This document shows positions 40,901 to 51,120 of a DNA stretch of 64,000 nucleotides, one piece after another. Both the position numbers and the translations under genes were made by a program. The stretch spans positions 109,690,162 to 109,754,161 of the forward strand of contig JAZBQD010000030.1 of NCBI GenBank assembly GCA_036583965.1. Reading direction: 5' to 3'. This DNA comes from Prunella strophiata. Lineage: Eukaryota; Chordata; Aves; Passeriformes; Prunellidae. Position 1 is the first letter of the stretch. Every line of letters starts with the position of its first letter. The notes beneath the pieces are model-generated. The model ran no database searches and was not told the origin of the DNA. It saw nothing but the letters and a program-made list of their open reading frames with translations.

Positions 40901-43900
40901 ATCATGGGACAACTATAAAAAGTATAAGAATAGTTCATCCTCCCAGTAGGAAGATTTGCTTCCCTGCAAACCACAGTCATTGGTATTTTTTCATTTCAAT
41001 AAGATATGGATGAAATAAAAATGTAGTTGCACAAATACAGCAGTTAAAAGGAGTCCAACTCTTCCCACATGACTACACCTGCAGGTTCCAGGCTTGCTTC
41101 TACCAGGCTCTGCCAGGAGGTTTTTCAGCTTCCCACTGGGAGTTTCTGGTTCTGCCAAGCAAGGAAGCACCTCCCTGCACAAGGGTTTTCCATCAGTGGG
41201 ATCAGACAAGGTCATTTATCCATACTGCTAAACTGGAGTTTGGGATCCAGTCTTGCACCACACCAGAGAGAAGGCAAACACAGGATTTGGGTGAATAATG
41301 AGGAAAACCAGTCCTGGTCTGCTGAGGGTACAGAGCTCACCTAGCACTGTTTTTTTCACTCATGACTGCTTATTCACCCACCAGGTTATTCCCCTGTATC
41401 ACTTTCAGCACTTGCTCATTTGGAGGCACAACAAAGTTATGCACCTTGCAGGCCAAGAGAGCTTAAGCCTGGTCAACTGGAAATATGGCAGAGGAAAGAC
41501 AGAATTGTCTTGTTCCTTTACACCAGGTACAGGTTTCTATCACTGCTTCCCAGCTTTGCAGACTTTGTGTTCACTCACCTTCCTTTCTCTCATATCCTGG
41601 CTCAGTAAAAGGGGAAAGAGGACAGCAAGAGTGTCCTCAGATCACCTTCCAAGCAGGGGGCCAGGAGAATGGAGCAGTGGTACCAAACACATCATGGTAT
41701 TCTGAGCAATTTTCCCTTGCCATGGCTGACTGTGCACCAAGGAGGAACATCTCCAGTACCTGCTACATTTCCTTATAAAAATTATAATCACCTGGGTGTG
41801 TTTCTTCTTCAAAATCAGGAAAAAAAGCAATCTGCAGAGGCCAGTGTGGATGTGACTTTCTGCAGAACCTTTCTCCCTAAAACAGTGGAGGATTTGCCAG
41901 AGTTCATACTGAGAGGGGAGGGTTGACGAGCCAAAGGATTAACACGAGGAAACAGATTGTCCTTTACAAGTGTGCTGACAAATGATGTAATTATAACCAG
42001 GAGTGGGCTCATTTCCTTTTTTTCAGTGTGTGGGATTACAGCTCCTTTGCGTGGCACTGATCCTACCAATGCTACAGCAAGAAATCCTTCTGAATGAAGG
42101 AATGGCAACACTTGCACTGCCCAGGACAGTTCCTCTAGGGAATAAGCAACACCTGGCTTCAACCATCCCTGCACCTGGGGTCCCACACACCAAAGCAGCT
42201 GCATTTACAGCCCCACAAGCCCTCCAGAAACAAAGCAAACAAGGGGCACAGCACATCAGCTGGAAGTACCAACATTTGAGAGGTTATTTTTGCAACAGGA
42301 CTAACCCAAACACGCTGCACTCTCCAAGGGTGTGATTCATCTGAAAGGAGCTGACGTGGGAGAGCTGCAAGTACAGACTACCTGTCACGAATTTATGGGT
42401 TTATGTTGGGGCCAGAGCCCAAGAGACTTCCTGCCCCAAATGTCTGTCAGGAACATTGGATAGAGTCTCTCTCCCTCCCCTTTGGAAGCTGGGCTTTATG
42501 TATTTGAGAGGAGATACAGTAAGAACAGAGCCTGGTTTTCAGTACAGAGCCACACACAGAATCACCTGTGTATCCCTCCCTGCACACTGATCCTTTGGGA
42601 GCTGGGCAGAGCAGCTTCTCTTACAGACCCTCAGCCTAAAACCACAAACAGCTTGGAGAAAGTGAGCAAAACATAGCATCCAGAGCAGAACACCAACCTA
42701 CAGGTTCCTTGCCAAAAGGCTTCTCCATACTGAAATATATTTCATTATGAATGGCAACACTGGAGCTACTGCATTTACACAGCTTCACCTAAATTGCTAT
42801 AAATCACAATTGAAAAGCATATTCTGGCAGCTCTTCCATTACAGACCATCAGCTCTCTGCAATCCCACATAACATTTACATTGATTTTCATAGTTTAATT
42901 TCCCAACGTGTTAATTTATAACAGGCTATACACCAGGGGTTATCCTATGTACAACCAATTATCTACTCAGCTTCTCCAAACCCCTCTGAACAATGGTTAT
43001 TTCCAGTGTTTAGAGAATGTGAGACAGCAGCATGTAAAGTGTGATTTTTTCATGCACAATGCTAAGTAAGGGCTGAGCCTAAAGCCTTACAGGAGGAAGC
43101 AGCTCATGTCCTCAGAAAAGTCTAACTATTAATGCAGCAATAGTTTTCTGCATGAGATCAGATTCTAGATTATTAAAAGCACAAAGAAATTCTTACAAGC
43201 AAATTTAAAACTCCTATATGTCCCCACTCTCATCCAACCAAACTAATTTTGAAGTTTCTACTAAGCTCTTCCATTACAATACCTTTTTTCCTGACCATTT
43301 GCCTGCTAGCCTATTTAATTTCCTCTCTCCTGTGCTTCTCAGGAGGCAGGACAAAAATCACAGTAAAGGCAGGGACAACAAGCTTAAAAAGAGACTGAAC
43401 CAGACATCTCAGAGAGTTTTTGTTGGTGATACTTCACACAGATAATTTACAAAATGTGGGTGCCTGTCAATGGACTGCTGAACAGTAATTTCAGTGCTCA
43501 TTCTGGTGACTCATTTACCCAAAGTGGGAGTTGGATGCTGAGCTGAGCACTAAGGTAAGTGGCCATGCATACTGGGAAGGGATGGAGAATGGAAACCAAT
43601 TAGATGATTCACTGCTGAAGCAGGAGGTGACATTTGGGCTAAGGAGCTTTCTAAAAACTCCAAACATTTTCAGAAATCCAGCCCTCTGTTAAGCTCGGTG
43701 AGGAGAAGAAGAAGGCATCCACAGGGAGGAAGTTTTGCAAAGGTCTGACAGAGGAGAACAAATAAGCTGCACTCAGTACAGAGCTGACCCATGAGCAGAA
43801 GAAGAACCACGGAAAAAATGCTCACAAGAGGAGACCCTGGCCTCAGAGGTGGGCACTGAAGGGTGTAAGTGGATTCTGAAGTTTGTCACACAAACAGAGA

Positions 43901-44558
43901 CATCTATCCTGCACAGACATCTACAGGAGATACTTTTAAGGTAGACCTCTCCCTCTGCAGCCCACACAATAAACTTGGGCTCCTACATGATCAACACTGC
44001 TCATGTGCTCAGTATCTGAGCCAAGCTGTCCCTTAGCAGAGGTGCTGATACTGGATGAAGATGGCATTGAGACACAAGTAACAACTCCTATCAGTCCAGA
44101 TAAAGCTGGAGATGCAGAGGAGCTTTACTTCCAACTTTTTTGAATGACAGAGTGACAACACACCTTGACTTCTGTATGACTTCCCAGTATTCCAGAAAAA
44201 AAAAAAAAAAAGGCTGTTTTGACCTGCTCTGAAAGAACCTATGTCTAACTTACCATTTCTCTTGTCTCTGTGTGCAAACAGATACATGTGCATATATGTA
44301 TTTCTTTTGGTTGCCAAAGGCAAAAGCAAGAAAAGCCCCTCCCCAGCCCCACCCAGCCCCTCCCAGGCCAGCATACTCACGGCTCCAGAGGGAATAGGCA
44401 AGGCGACAGTTTACTCGGCGATAGAGCTGCTTGTTGATGGGCCAGAGGAGCAGCGTGCATAGTTGAATGAAGTTAATGATCAGTCCACTGACAACAAACA
44501 CGAACCCAATGAGGAGGTGAACTATGAACTGGGTCTTCAGGAAGGCAATGAAGCCCAT
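31840..44558 (-). CDS. AGPAT3: AGPAT3, 1-acyl-sn-glycerol-3-phosphate acyltransferase 3 (8 coding exons; frameshift in exon 7)
   Basis: AGPAT3 (LPAAT3) transfers an acyl group from acyl-CoA to lysophosphatidic acid, giving phosphatidic acid, and acts on other lysophospholipids. It sits in ER and Golgi membranes. CDS exons, all complement: 44381-44558, 39874-40043, 39539-39700, 37932-38085, 37414-37516, 34970-35045, 32613-32810 and 31840-31928. Every junction is GT-AG. The product has an N-terminal hydrophobic segment (residues ~5-35). Acyltransferase motif NHNFEID (H96x4D101) is in exon 2 and EGTR (E176-R179) in exon 4. A C-terminal hydrophobic region is in exon 7. Exons 1-6 give 281 codons, as expected for the 376-residue family. 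Exon 7 has 198 nt where the frame needs 199, so translation as written ends at residue 344 (stop complement 32619-32621). Exon 8 encodes the expected end, KKKE, a KKXX-type ER signal. An assembly error or a real truncating allele are both possible. Confidence 0.95.
31929..32612 (-). other. AGPAT3: AGPAT3 intron 7
   Basis: Donor GTAATA and acceptor AAAG. It contains a 14-nt G run (plus strand 32230-32243), a short (TGG)n stretch near 32275 and a T run (about 32310-32321). No other feature seen. Confidence 0.85.
32230..32243. repeat. G14 homopolymer
   Basis: Fourteen consecutive G on the plus strand (C14 in the AGPAT3 pre-mRNA), preceded by GGGG at 32225-32228. It is G-quadruplex prone and error prone for sequencing. 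Confidence 0.9.
32613..32810 (-). CDS. AGPAT3: AGPAT3 coding exon 7, carries a 1-nt deletion
   Basis: Acceptor CCCCCAG|GATGC, donor GGAGCAG|GTAATA. It encodes DALQEMYNQEGVFPGKQFKP, then PRRPWTLLNFLFWATVLLSP, then LFTFGFGVFASGSPLLILAF, matching vertebrate AGPAT3. Next, LGxVGA is expected, but the frame reads WDL-stop. The expected residues LGLVGA are present one frame over, so one base is missing near 32630-32631 (a TTCTTGGG-like sequence reads TTCTGGG). Length is 198 nt instead of 199. The premature TAG lies 6 nt before the exon end, close to the last junction, so the mRNA would probably escape nonsense-mediated decay. Confidence 0.93.
32811..34969 (-). other. AGPAT3: AGPAT3 intron 6
   Basis: Donor GTAAAT, acceptor CCCCCAG. 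It contains a CR1 fragment in its middle (33725-33985) and a small direct repeat, AGAGGATTCCAGTTACAAAGT, at about 33566 and 33605. Nothing else recognised. Confidence 0.85.
33725..33985 (+). mobile_element. CR1 LINE fragment, antisense to AGPAT3
   Basis: Plus-strand text such as 'ggagggatgagaggaaatg', 'gcaccagaggagggttagat', 'tggacattaggaaaa', 'tatccctggaagtgttcaaa', 'aatggtttagtggtgaacat' and 'gttggactctg' is the sense 3' part of a CR1. The terminal octamers are eroded. Confidence 0.85.
34970..35045 (-). CDS. AGPAT3: AGPAT3 coding exon 6
   Basis: 76 nt, acceptor AACTAG|GAG, donor AAAAG|GTAAAT. It completes an Arg codon and encodes RFPLEDIPQDEKEAA then NWLHKLYQEK, a close match to the vertebrate protein. 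It starts with one base of a split codon and ends in phase 0. Confidence 0.95.
35046..37413 (-). other. AGPAT3: AGPAT3 intron 5
   Basis: Donor GTGAGC, acceptor CTAG. No repeat family or other gene recognised. Confidence 0.85.
37414..37516 (-). CDS. AGPAT3: AGPAT3 coding exon 5
   Basis: 103 nt, acceptor CCCCAACAG|TTTC, donor GTAAG|GTGAGC. It encodes VSAVYDVTLNFRGNKNPSLL then GILYGKKYEADMCVR across split codons at both ends, as in vertebrate AGPAT3. It was too short to stand out as an open frame and was found by homology and splice phase. Confidence 0.95.
37517..37931 (-). other. AGPAT3: AGPAT3 intron 4
   Basis: Short intron, donor GTACTG and acceptor CAACAG. No internal feature seen. Confidence 0.85.
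37932..38085 (-). CDS. AGPAT3: AGPAT3 coding exon 4 (EGTR motif)
   Basis: 154 nt, acceptor TTGCACAG|TTTC, donor GGGAACAG|GTACTG. It encodes FLLYCEGTRFTETKHRISME, then VAESKGLPKLKYHLLPRTKG, then FTTAVQCLRGT plus one base. It carries acyltransferase motif III (EGTR, residues 176-179) and the LPRTKGF motif IV region involved in substrate binding and catalysis. Confidence 0.97.
38086..39538 (-). other. AGPAT3: AGPAT3 intron 3
   Basis: Donor GTAAGT, acceptor GCACAG. AT-rich, no repeat family recognised. Confidence 0.85.
39539..39700 (-). CDS. AGPAT3: AGPAT3 coding exon 3
   Basis: 162 nt, in phase at both ends. Acceptor TCTCTCCAAG|AGTTCC, donor TGG|GTAAGT. It encodes SSKVLAKRELLYVPLIGWTW, then YFLEIVFCKRKWEEDRDTVI, then EGLKRLSDYPEYMW. 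It contains the motif II-like stretch around EIVFCKRKW. Confidence 0.97.
39874..40043 (-). CDS. AGPAT3: AGPAT3 coding exon 2 (NHX4D catalytic motif)
   Basis: 170 nt. Acceptor TTTGCTAG|AGTTGG, donor CTGGGG|GTACGT. It encodes (Q)LVMLLEWWSGTECTLFSDE, then ATVKTFGKEHVIIILNHNFE, then IDFLCGWTMTERFGVLG. His96 and Asp101 of NHNFEID form the catalytic HX4D motif of the PlsC/LPAAT family. The intron before exon 3 is only 173 nt (39701-39873). Confidence 0.97.
40044..44380 (-). other. AGPAT3: AGPAT3 intron 1 (between coding exons 1 and 2)
   Basis: Donor CC|GTGAGT, acceptor TTGCTAG. Several frames of 60-135 codons here show no known domain. No clear CR1 or LTR recognised. Short A run at about 44197-44211. 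Confidence 0.8.
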
Positions 44559-44607
44559 GATAACCACTCAGAAGCGTGTGCAAGGGCCGTCACTCAGAAT
44601 AACTGTC
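44381..44607 (-). CDS. AGPAT3: AGPAT3 coding exon 1 with 5' UTR segment
   Basis: The CDS part is 44381-44558 (59 codons plus one base) and encodes MGFIAFLKTQFIVHLLIGFV, then FVVSGLIINFIQLCTLLLWP, then INKQLYRRVNCRLAYSLWS. The ATG at 44556-44558 has A at -3 and G at +4, a strong Kozak context. An in-frame TGA sits at 44568-44570, so this is the first in-frame ATG. The exon has a good upstream acceptor (poly-T, then CGTGTTTCAG|GACAG, boundary 44607), so 44559-44607 is spliced 5' UTR and at least one non-coding exon lies further upstream. The donor is AGCC|GTGAGT in phase 1. The protein segment is the first membrane span. Confidence 0.95.
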
Positions 44608-46845
44608 CTGAAACACGAAAAAAAAAAACAACAGAAGAGTCAGATGGAGTGGATTTACAAGCTCTGAGGAAGGACAAAGCAAAAGCCCTGAAACAGTCCA
44701 GGCTCACTCATCAAGAGGAACCCAACCCAATAAACACTGTGCTCTCCAAGCCTGCCTCATGCAGGTCTTCACACAATAAACTGGTGATGGTGCAAATCCC
44801 TGCCCAAAATAGGAAGGAATCATTATTTACAATTTACAGCCCACCAGGAAGATTATTGTTTGCCAAGAGACTAATCTCACACCTCTCTTCACACAAATAC
44901 CACAAAATTGGGAGTTAATGCTGGGAGGAACACAGAGCCCTGCACTCACAGTGAGCAGTGGGCGAACAGGGGCTCTGTCTTTAGGGATGCTGTCCTGAAC
45001 TGCAACAGGAGCCTCACCCTGCAAAGAGCAGGGCTGGTCACACACAGCATCAGTCTGGCAAAACCACCAAGGCATGGAAATGGAAATCAGGTATTCCCAC
45101 ATTCAAAACCCATGCTGGAGCAGGTTTAATAACTTCTCACCTTGTCAAGCCACAGTTCTGTGATCAAATATATCAGTTAGTGTGGGGAGAAAATGTAAAA
45201 TTATAAAAAAGCCTGAGGCTGATTAGCACTTAACTCTGAGCATGTGCCATATTTATACCAGGTGCAGAAAGACTGGCAATGCCTGAACCAGCCACAGGAG
45301 CTTAGACAAGCCTGATCCACTACAAATCCTGCCAGCACAAAGTTAACCCAGCAAACTGTATTTACCAAGCCAGCCAAACTGAGTTTATTGCAAGCCCCAC
45401 ATTATCCAGCACTGGCCTGTTTGACCTGTTGGGTACTGGAAGCCCTGCAAGGCCAGCCAGGCTGCCAAACCACAGCCTTGAGTTCTCACCCAAAAAATAC
45501 AAGCTTGATCCTGATTTTCTGCCACAGCTCGCTGATAATTTTCATGCTCAGCTTTCACAAGTGTGGCAAATGACCAGCTCAAGCAGTAGATGGTAACAAA
45601 TACTTTTGACAAATCAGGCATCCCAAGGTGATGTGGACCCCCTGTCCTGAAAATAAAGTCCCTGCCAGCTGTGAGGAATCAAATAATTTTCACTCACTAC
45701 CTGCTTACAGTGTGCTGCTATTTATAAAACTCAACAGCAATTTTATTGTGAAAGCTTGTTTTCTATCCTCTCTCCTGCCAATCAGGTACAGCCTTTCAAG
45801 GCACAGAGTGTCTAGTTTTTGCACAATTAACATCCATTTGCATCATTAATAACCTACCCACTTCAGAAACACATAAGAGAGTCAAAATAAAAGCCTGGTT
45901 GAACACAGCCAGTATTGTGCCTACCACAGAAAGCAGAGCAAAGCAAGAGGAATAGTATTAGAGCTCATGATAAATAATCTAAATTCTCCCAGTGTTCTCC
46001 TGTAAGGATGAAAGAAACATTTCTTCCACTAAGAAATTACTTTAAGAACAGCTGTTGGGAAGCAGAGACTTCTGTTTGAAAAGGAACAAGTGGAGCCCTC
46101 CTTCTTCTTCCCTCCCCAAAAGGCTGCAGTTGTCACACACAGCCAAAACACCACACCACTGTTCACACATTGCCATGTGGGAGGCAGCTGTGGCATCCAG
46201 TGACTCCCTAGCACTGGGCTTGTTTGTCTTTTCCACTGGCACACTCTAATAAACACTGCCAAACATTAAACACCAAGTTCTTCACTCCCAAGAGTCATTC
46301 TCTTCATCTGGTGTATCTCAAAAGCCAGTTCAGACAAACAAGAAAAGAACAATTCCCTCCACCCCCACCAGCTATTTCTTGAGGTCTTTCTTGCCCTCTG
46401 CAGGGCAACGTGCAAGCAACTTTGCTGGTGACTGTGTGCAAGTGTCAAACCATTAAAAGGCTGGACTTGGGGATCCTGGAAGCTCTTCCAACAAGATTCT
46501 ATCTGTGACAGTCATTAGAGCAGCACTTACAGCCTTTTCCTGCACAGCCTGGCCCCCCTCAGATGGGCACAAAGCACACACAAATGGCACAAGGACAAAC
46601 AGGAATGACAGATATTATCTATCCTCAAATCAAATGGTTTGGCTCCACTTCCACAGCCTCTTGGCTTTGAGCAGAGTCTGTGGCTGGTGTTTGTCTCTTC
46701 CATTAAGGACACTGCTGTTTTACAAACCCCAAAGGACACATCCCTCCTTACACAGCAAGCAAGATGGTTTCTCCAGCTTTGTTGGACATGAAAAACAGGA
46801 TTTATCACTCTTGCACCAGCATCCTGCCCCACATGCTGGGCACCA

Positions 46846-47115
46846 TAGAATCATTAAGGTTGGAAAAGCCCTCCAAGATCATTGAGCTCAATCTTTGACC
46901 AACCACTACCTCATCAACTAAATCACAGCCCTAAATCTCACATCCAGTCACTTCTTGAACACCTCCAGAATGGCAACTCCACCACTTCCCCAGGCAGTTT
47001 CAATGCTTAATAACACCTTCCACGAAGAAATTCCTCCTGATGTCTAACCTGAACCTTCCTGGCACAGCTTGAGACCACCTCCTCTGGTCCTGTTGCTGTT
47101 GTCTGATCCTTCCAG
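46846..47115 (-). mobile_element. CR1 LINE fragment
   Basis: It begins 'catagaatcattaaggttgg' and continues 'aaaagccctccaagatcatt', 'cagtcacttcttgaacacct', 'gaagaaattcctcctgatgt' and 'gaaccttcctggcacagctt', antisense to a CR1 3' end. The far end fades at about 47115. Confidence 0.88.
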
Positions 47116-47661
47116 TTTCGCTGCTGGATACAGAACCTCCCAGTCTCTGTTTTGACAATCCCTCACTTAACTGTATTTGACTTTTAAGATCATTAGAAGT
47201 TAACCTTAATCCAGGAATTCTTTCGTTTTCTGCATCCCTGCCCATGTAGGACAGCCAGGCAATCTAGGGACAGCACAACAGGCAAAAGGTGGTCAGCAGC
47301 TGTTTTGCTGTATCCCAAGGTCAGGGTGGGGGGAGGATGGGGAAATCAGTATCTGCTGAAACGAGGAAAAGCATCATTTCTGCATTTGACATATGTATTA
47401 AGATCAGCTTAGTGAAGTATCTAGGAAGTAAACATCTGCCCCAGTCTAAGACAGCAAGTTTCAGCACTATTAAATTATTTTTTTTAAACCTATCCATATC
47501 ATCTGCTTTTTTACAGACCTGCTGGTAAAATCTTATTTTTGCTGTTGTTTTCTTTAAACACTGTAACTTCCCAGCATTGACCTTTCACCACAAAACCTTC
47601 ATTTCCTCCTGTATAGCCACACTGAGAACTGTGGGGAATTTTAATACTCTCCCTGGTTTCA

Positions 47662-47800
47662 CAGGATCAGAGAATGGCTTGGGTTGAAAGAAGCATTAAA
47701 TATCACCAACTTCCAACCCCCACACCACTGGCAGGGACACCTCCCACTGGACCAAATTGCTCAGAGCCCAATCCAGCCTGGTCTTGATCTTCTATCTGCT
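47662..47800 (-). mobile_element. CR1 LINE fragment, short
   Basis: 'caggatcagagaatggcttg', 'accactggcagggacacctc' and 'cactggaccaaattgctcag' are antisense CR1 3' sequence. It sits next to an ERVL-like LTR, which starts about 100 bp further on. Confidence 0.8.
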
Positions 47801-47895
47801 CTGATGAAAAAGTTCTTAAACACTTTGCATCCTTCAGGGCTGTCTCCCTTATTTCTGTGCCTCTCAAGAGAAGGGCAAGGAGACAAATGTCTTGG

Positions 47896-48885
47896 TGTGG
47901 TGGGCTCACCCTGGCTGGAGGACTGGTGCCCACCAAGGCTGCTCTGTCACTCCCCTCCTCACCTGGACAGGGAAAATACAACAAAAGGCTTGTGGGTGAA
48001 GGTAAGGACAGGGAGAGATCGCTCACCAATTACTGTCATGGGCAGAACAGACTTGGTGTGGGGAAATCAGCTCAATTTATTACCAATCAAAGCAGAGTGT
48101 GGTAATGAGAAATAAAACCAGACCTTGAAACACTTTCTCTCAACCCTCCCTTTTGTGTTGGGTTCAACTTCCTGATTTTCTGTATTTCCTCCCACCCAGC
48201 AGTGCATGGGGACAGGGAACGGGGCTGTGGTCAGTCCATTACTCATCTCTGCTCCTTCTTCCTCAGAGAGAGAACTTCTCACACACTTCCCCTGTTCCAG
48301 AGGGGAGTCCCATCCACAGGAGACAATCCTCCATGAACTTGTCCAATATGAGTTCTTCACCAGCTGCTCCAGCCTGGTTCCTTTCCATGGGGTGAAATCC
48401 TTCAGGAACAGGCTGCTCCAGAGTGGGTCCCTTGCAGGGTCACAAATTCTGGCCAGCAAACCTGCTCCAGCCTGGGCTTCCCACAGGGTCACAGCCTTCT
48501 TCAGGCTCTCGTGTGGGCTCCTTCAGGGGCTGCAGGTGGATCTCTGCATCCCCATGGATCTCCATGGGCTGCAGGGGCACAGCTGGAGGGGAATCTCCAC
48601 TCCAGTGCCAGGAGCAACTTCTGCCCCTCCTTCTGCACTGATCATGGAACCTCCTGGGCTTCTCCCACATATTCACACTCCTCTCTCTGGCCACAATTTC
48701 TGCTGTGGAGTTCTTTCCCACCTTCCTTCTTCAGTACACTAGCGCAGAGGAGGTACCACCATCTCTGATGGGCTCAGCCTTGGCCAGTGGCTCTGTCCTG
48801 GACTGGAGGACAGAGTTGTGTCTTGAAGCCCCACGTTCACATGGATCCTCTAGTTTCCAACAGGTACTACCTGCCTCCCAGTACA
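47896..48885. mobile_element. ERVL-like LTR, about 1 kb
   Basis: It begins TGTGGTGGGCTCACCCTGGC and runs through 'gtgcccaccaaggctgctct', 'gacagggagagatcgctcac', 'tcaatttattaccaatcaaa', 'ccatgaacttgtccaatatg', 'aggaacaggctgctccagag', 'gggctgcaggtggatctctg' and 'gatgggctcagccttggcc'. I recognise these as a diverged copy of a large bird ERVL LTR. The far end is uncertain and the consensus terminus (…CCAATACA) is not evident, so it may be truncated. Published orientation suggests minus, but I cannot prove it here. The frames on both strands are shadows of the LTR. Confidence 0.75.
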
Positions 48886-51089
48886 AGTCAGAATACAACT
48901 GTTCTCCTTTACCCAGCTTTCTACATTAATCATGGAAGTCCTAATGATTAAACTTCCTGGAGACTTCTACCTCTGTCAAATGCCACTGGAATTTACCACC
49001 AAGTTCAAAGCCATCAGAAGGGAGAATGACAGAGAAGTGTGACTGCATCAGCCCCATTTCATTAAGAAATCAGGTTAAAAAAAACCCCCAAATGCACAAC
49101 ACGCACATTACAGCATTTCATGACACATAGCTATTTATGAACTCAAAATTAAAAATTAAGCCACTACTCATTCTGTAAGACAGTATATTCAGTTTGAACT
49201 CCAGATTTTAATTAATTTCTGCTGTCATGCGTGTGCAATCCCTCTGAAGTTCATGATGTTTGCATGAATATGAGCATGAAATTAGAAACTGATCCACTGC
49301 TCCTAATATTCCAACCCAGTGACAATTAATGTGCTTGACAACAACAAAAACTGTGGCAGGCAGTATTTACATCTCTAGACCTTTGCCTTCAGTTTTTCTG
49401 AACAAGCTTTTGCCATCTCTGCAGTGCCATATTTACCTCCACCCATGAAACCAATTATAGGTATCTTTTGCCCTGAATATCTTGCCCCCACCCTGAAATA
49501 TGGTATTTTACCTACTTTGGCTATTTGAGAAATGAGTAAAACTTGTAGATCACTGAATTTTACCTTTTACCACCACATTTTAAAATACTGTATTTTTCAG
49601 ATGAAGCTTTCTAAGCCTCCTTGATGTCTGCATAAATTTGGCAAACCCTGCCTGTGAGGAAGGGTTAATGATGTTGCAAGTCAGAAGCAGTACAAAAAAG
49701 GCATTTTGCTGCCAATCAAGAGTCCATCTGACAATTTTTCAGAATTCTACAAACACTGCTCATCAAAAACACACAAGGAAAATAAAATCTGCTTTTTATT
49801 CAAAGTGAGATCTACCTGTTGCATGAGCTGTTTCATGAGTATGGGGACAGATAAAGCAACAGAAACCAGGAGCTCAAGGAAATGGCTTTTTCTGAGTGTA
49901 CTTTCTACCCTTCCAACGTTTCTGATGACCCAACTGAGGCTACTTCTCTTTCAAAAGCATGAAAATCACCAGCCTAAGTGTCTGTTCCCTCACCTCTCCT
50001 GAGATCAGAAAACCCAAGAATACTCAGCAGCTATGCAAGAGTCAGGGCAGAGATATGAAGGACAGCTTCCTATGGCCCTGCCTATACTTCTTTGTCAGAT
50101 AAATAAAAGTACAGATCCCAATCTGGTTATTTTAGAATCCTTCAGAAATACCACATTGCCACATTGGGGTAGCAGGTTATTTTCCTGGACATTTCTGGGA
50201 CATTCCACACAAAAATATGTTGATCATCTTATGATCAATGCTTAGAAGTAATCAGTTACTGCTAAGAAATAATTTTTCCTTGCAGAATACACAATACTCT
50301 TCTAGCTGAAAGACAGAAGTGCAGTGGCTATCCAGCTTTTAAAAGCAAAATGGTATATTCACAGCAAACAACCCTGATAACAGGAAAATATTCAGGAAGA
50401 CAACAGGTCATTGATGGGCTCCCACTTCCTGCACTGTACCACATCTCCTTCTGGGATGAGGAATTTGGGAGCCTGGCCCCTGTGATGCAGAAGCCACACA
50501 AAACCCATGGAGAGAGTATTAACCCAGGGCTTTGCCCACACTTTAAAAAAGCATCCCAGGACTCTTGCCCACTTCTGCCATGGCACCACTAAAAGCAATC
50601 TCCACTCAGAACTCATTTATTTTAGAACCAGCACTGGCAACCACAGGTGTCTAAGCAGGCTGGAAAACAGAGCTGAGATCAACAGCAGTGAGTCAGAGAG
50701 AATAAGCAAATAAGCAAATAAGGTATAACAATATAACAACAGTTTTGGTACCCATTTGAACAGTCTGTACCAGGGATTCTCCAGATAAGCTGTAAAAATA
50801 GACAGTTACTCAATTGCATCCCACACAGCATTACAAACTGTCTACTACAGACCCAGCCTTTTAAACCTAAGCATGACAGAAAGATTATCTTAGCTTCTCA
50901 CACAATATAGGTCTAATTTCCCTGAACGTGCCTCAGTGAGATGCAAGGCTGATTCAGAGTTCATTAAAAACCCTGCATGAAGGCCATGAAGTTTTAAAAT
51001 TGAAGGGTATGGAAAAGGACTCTAAGCTAAACTGAGGTCACAGAGATGTAAGTTTGTTTTTGAGTTGTAAGAACTAGGAGTAAGATCTC

Positions 51090-51117
<28 letters not shown>
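51090..51117 (+). repeat. A28 homopolymer
   Basis: Twenty-eight consecutive A within the AGPAT3 upstream intron. No retroposon body is recognised next to it. Confidence 0.9.

Positions 51118-51120
<3 letters not shown>

Noticed and set aside
44463..44918. 151-codon plus-strand frame
   Set aside because: It runs antisense across AGPAT3 coding exon 1, so it is a shadow of a conserved exon.
48206..48742. 178-codon plus-strand frame
   Set aside because: It lies inside the ERVL-like LTR and is compositional.
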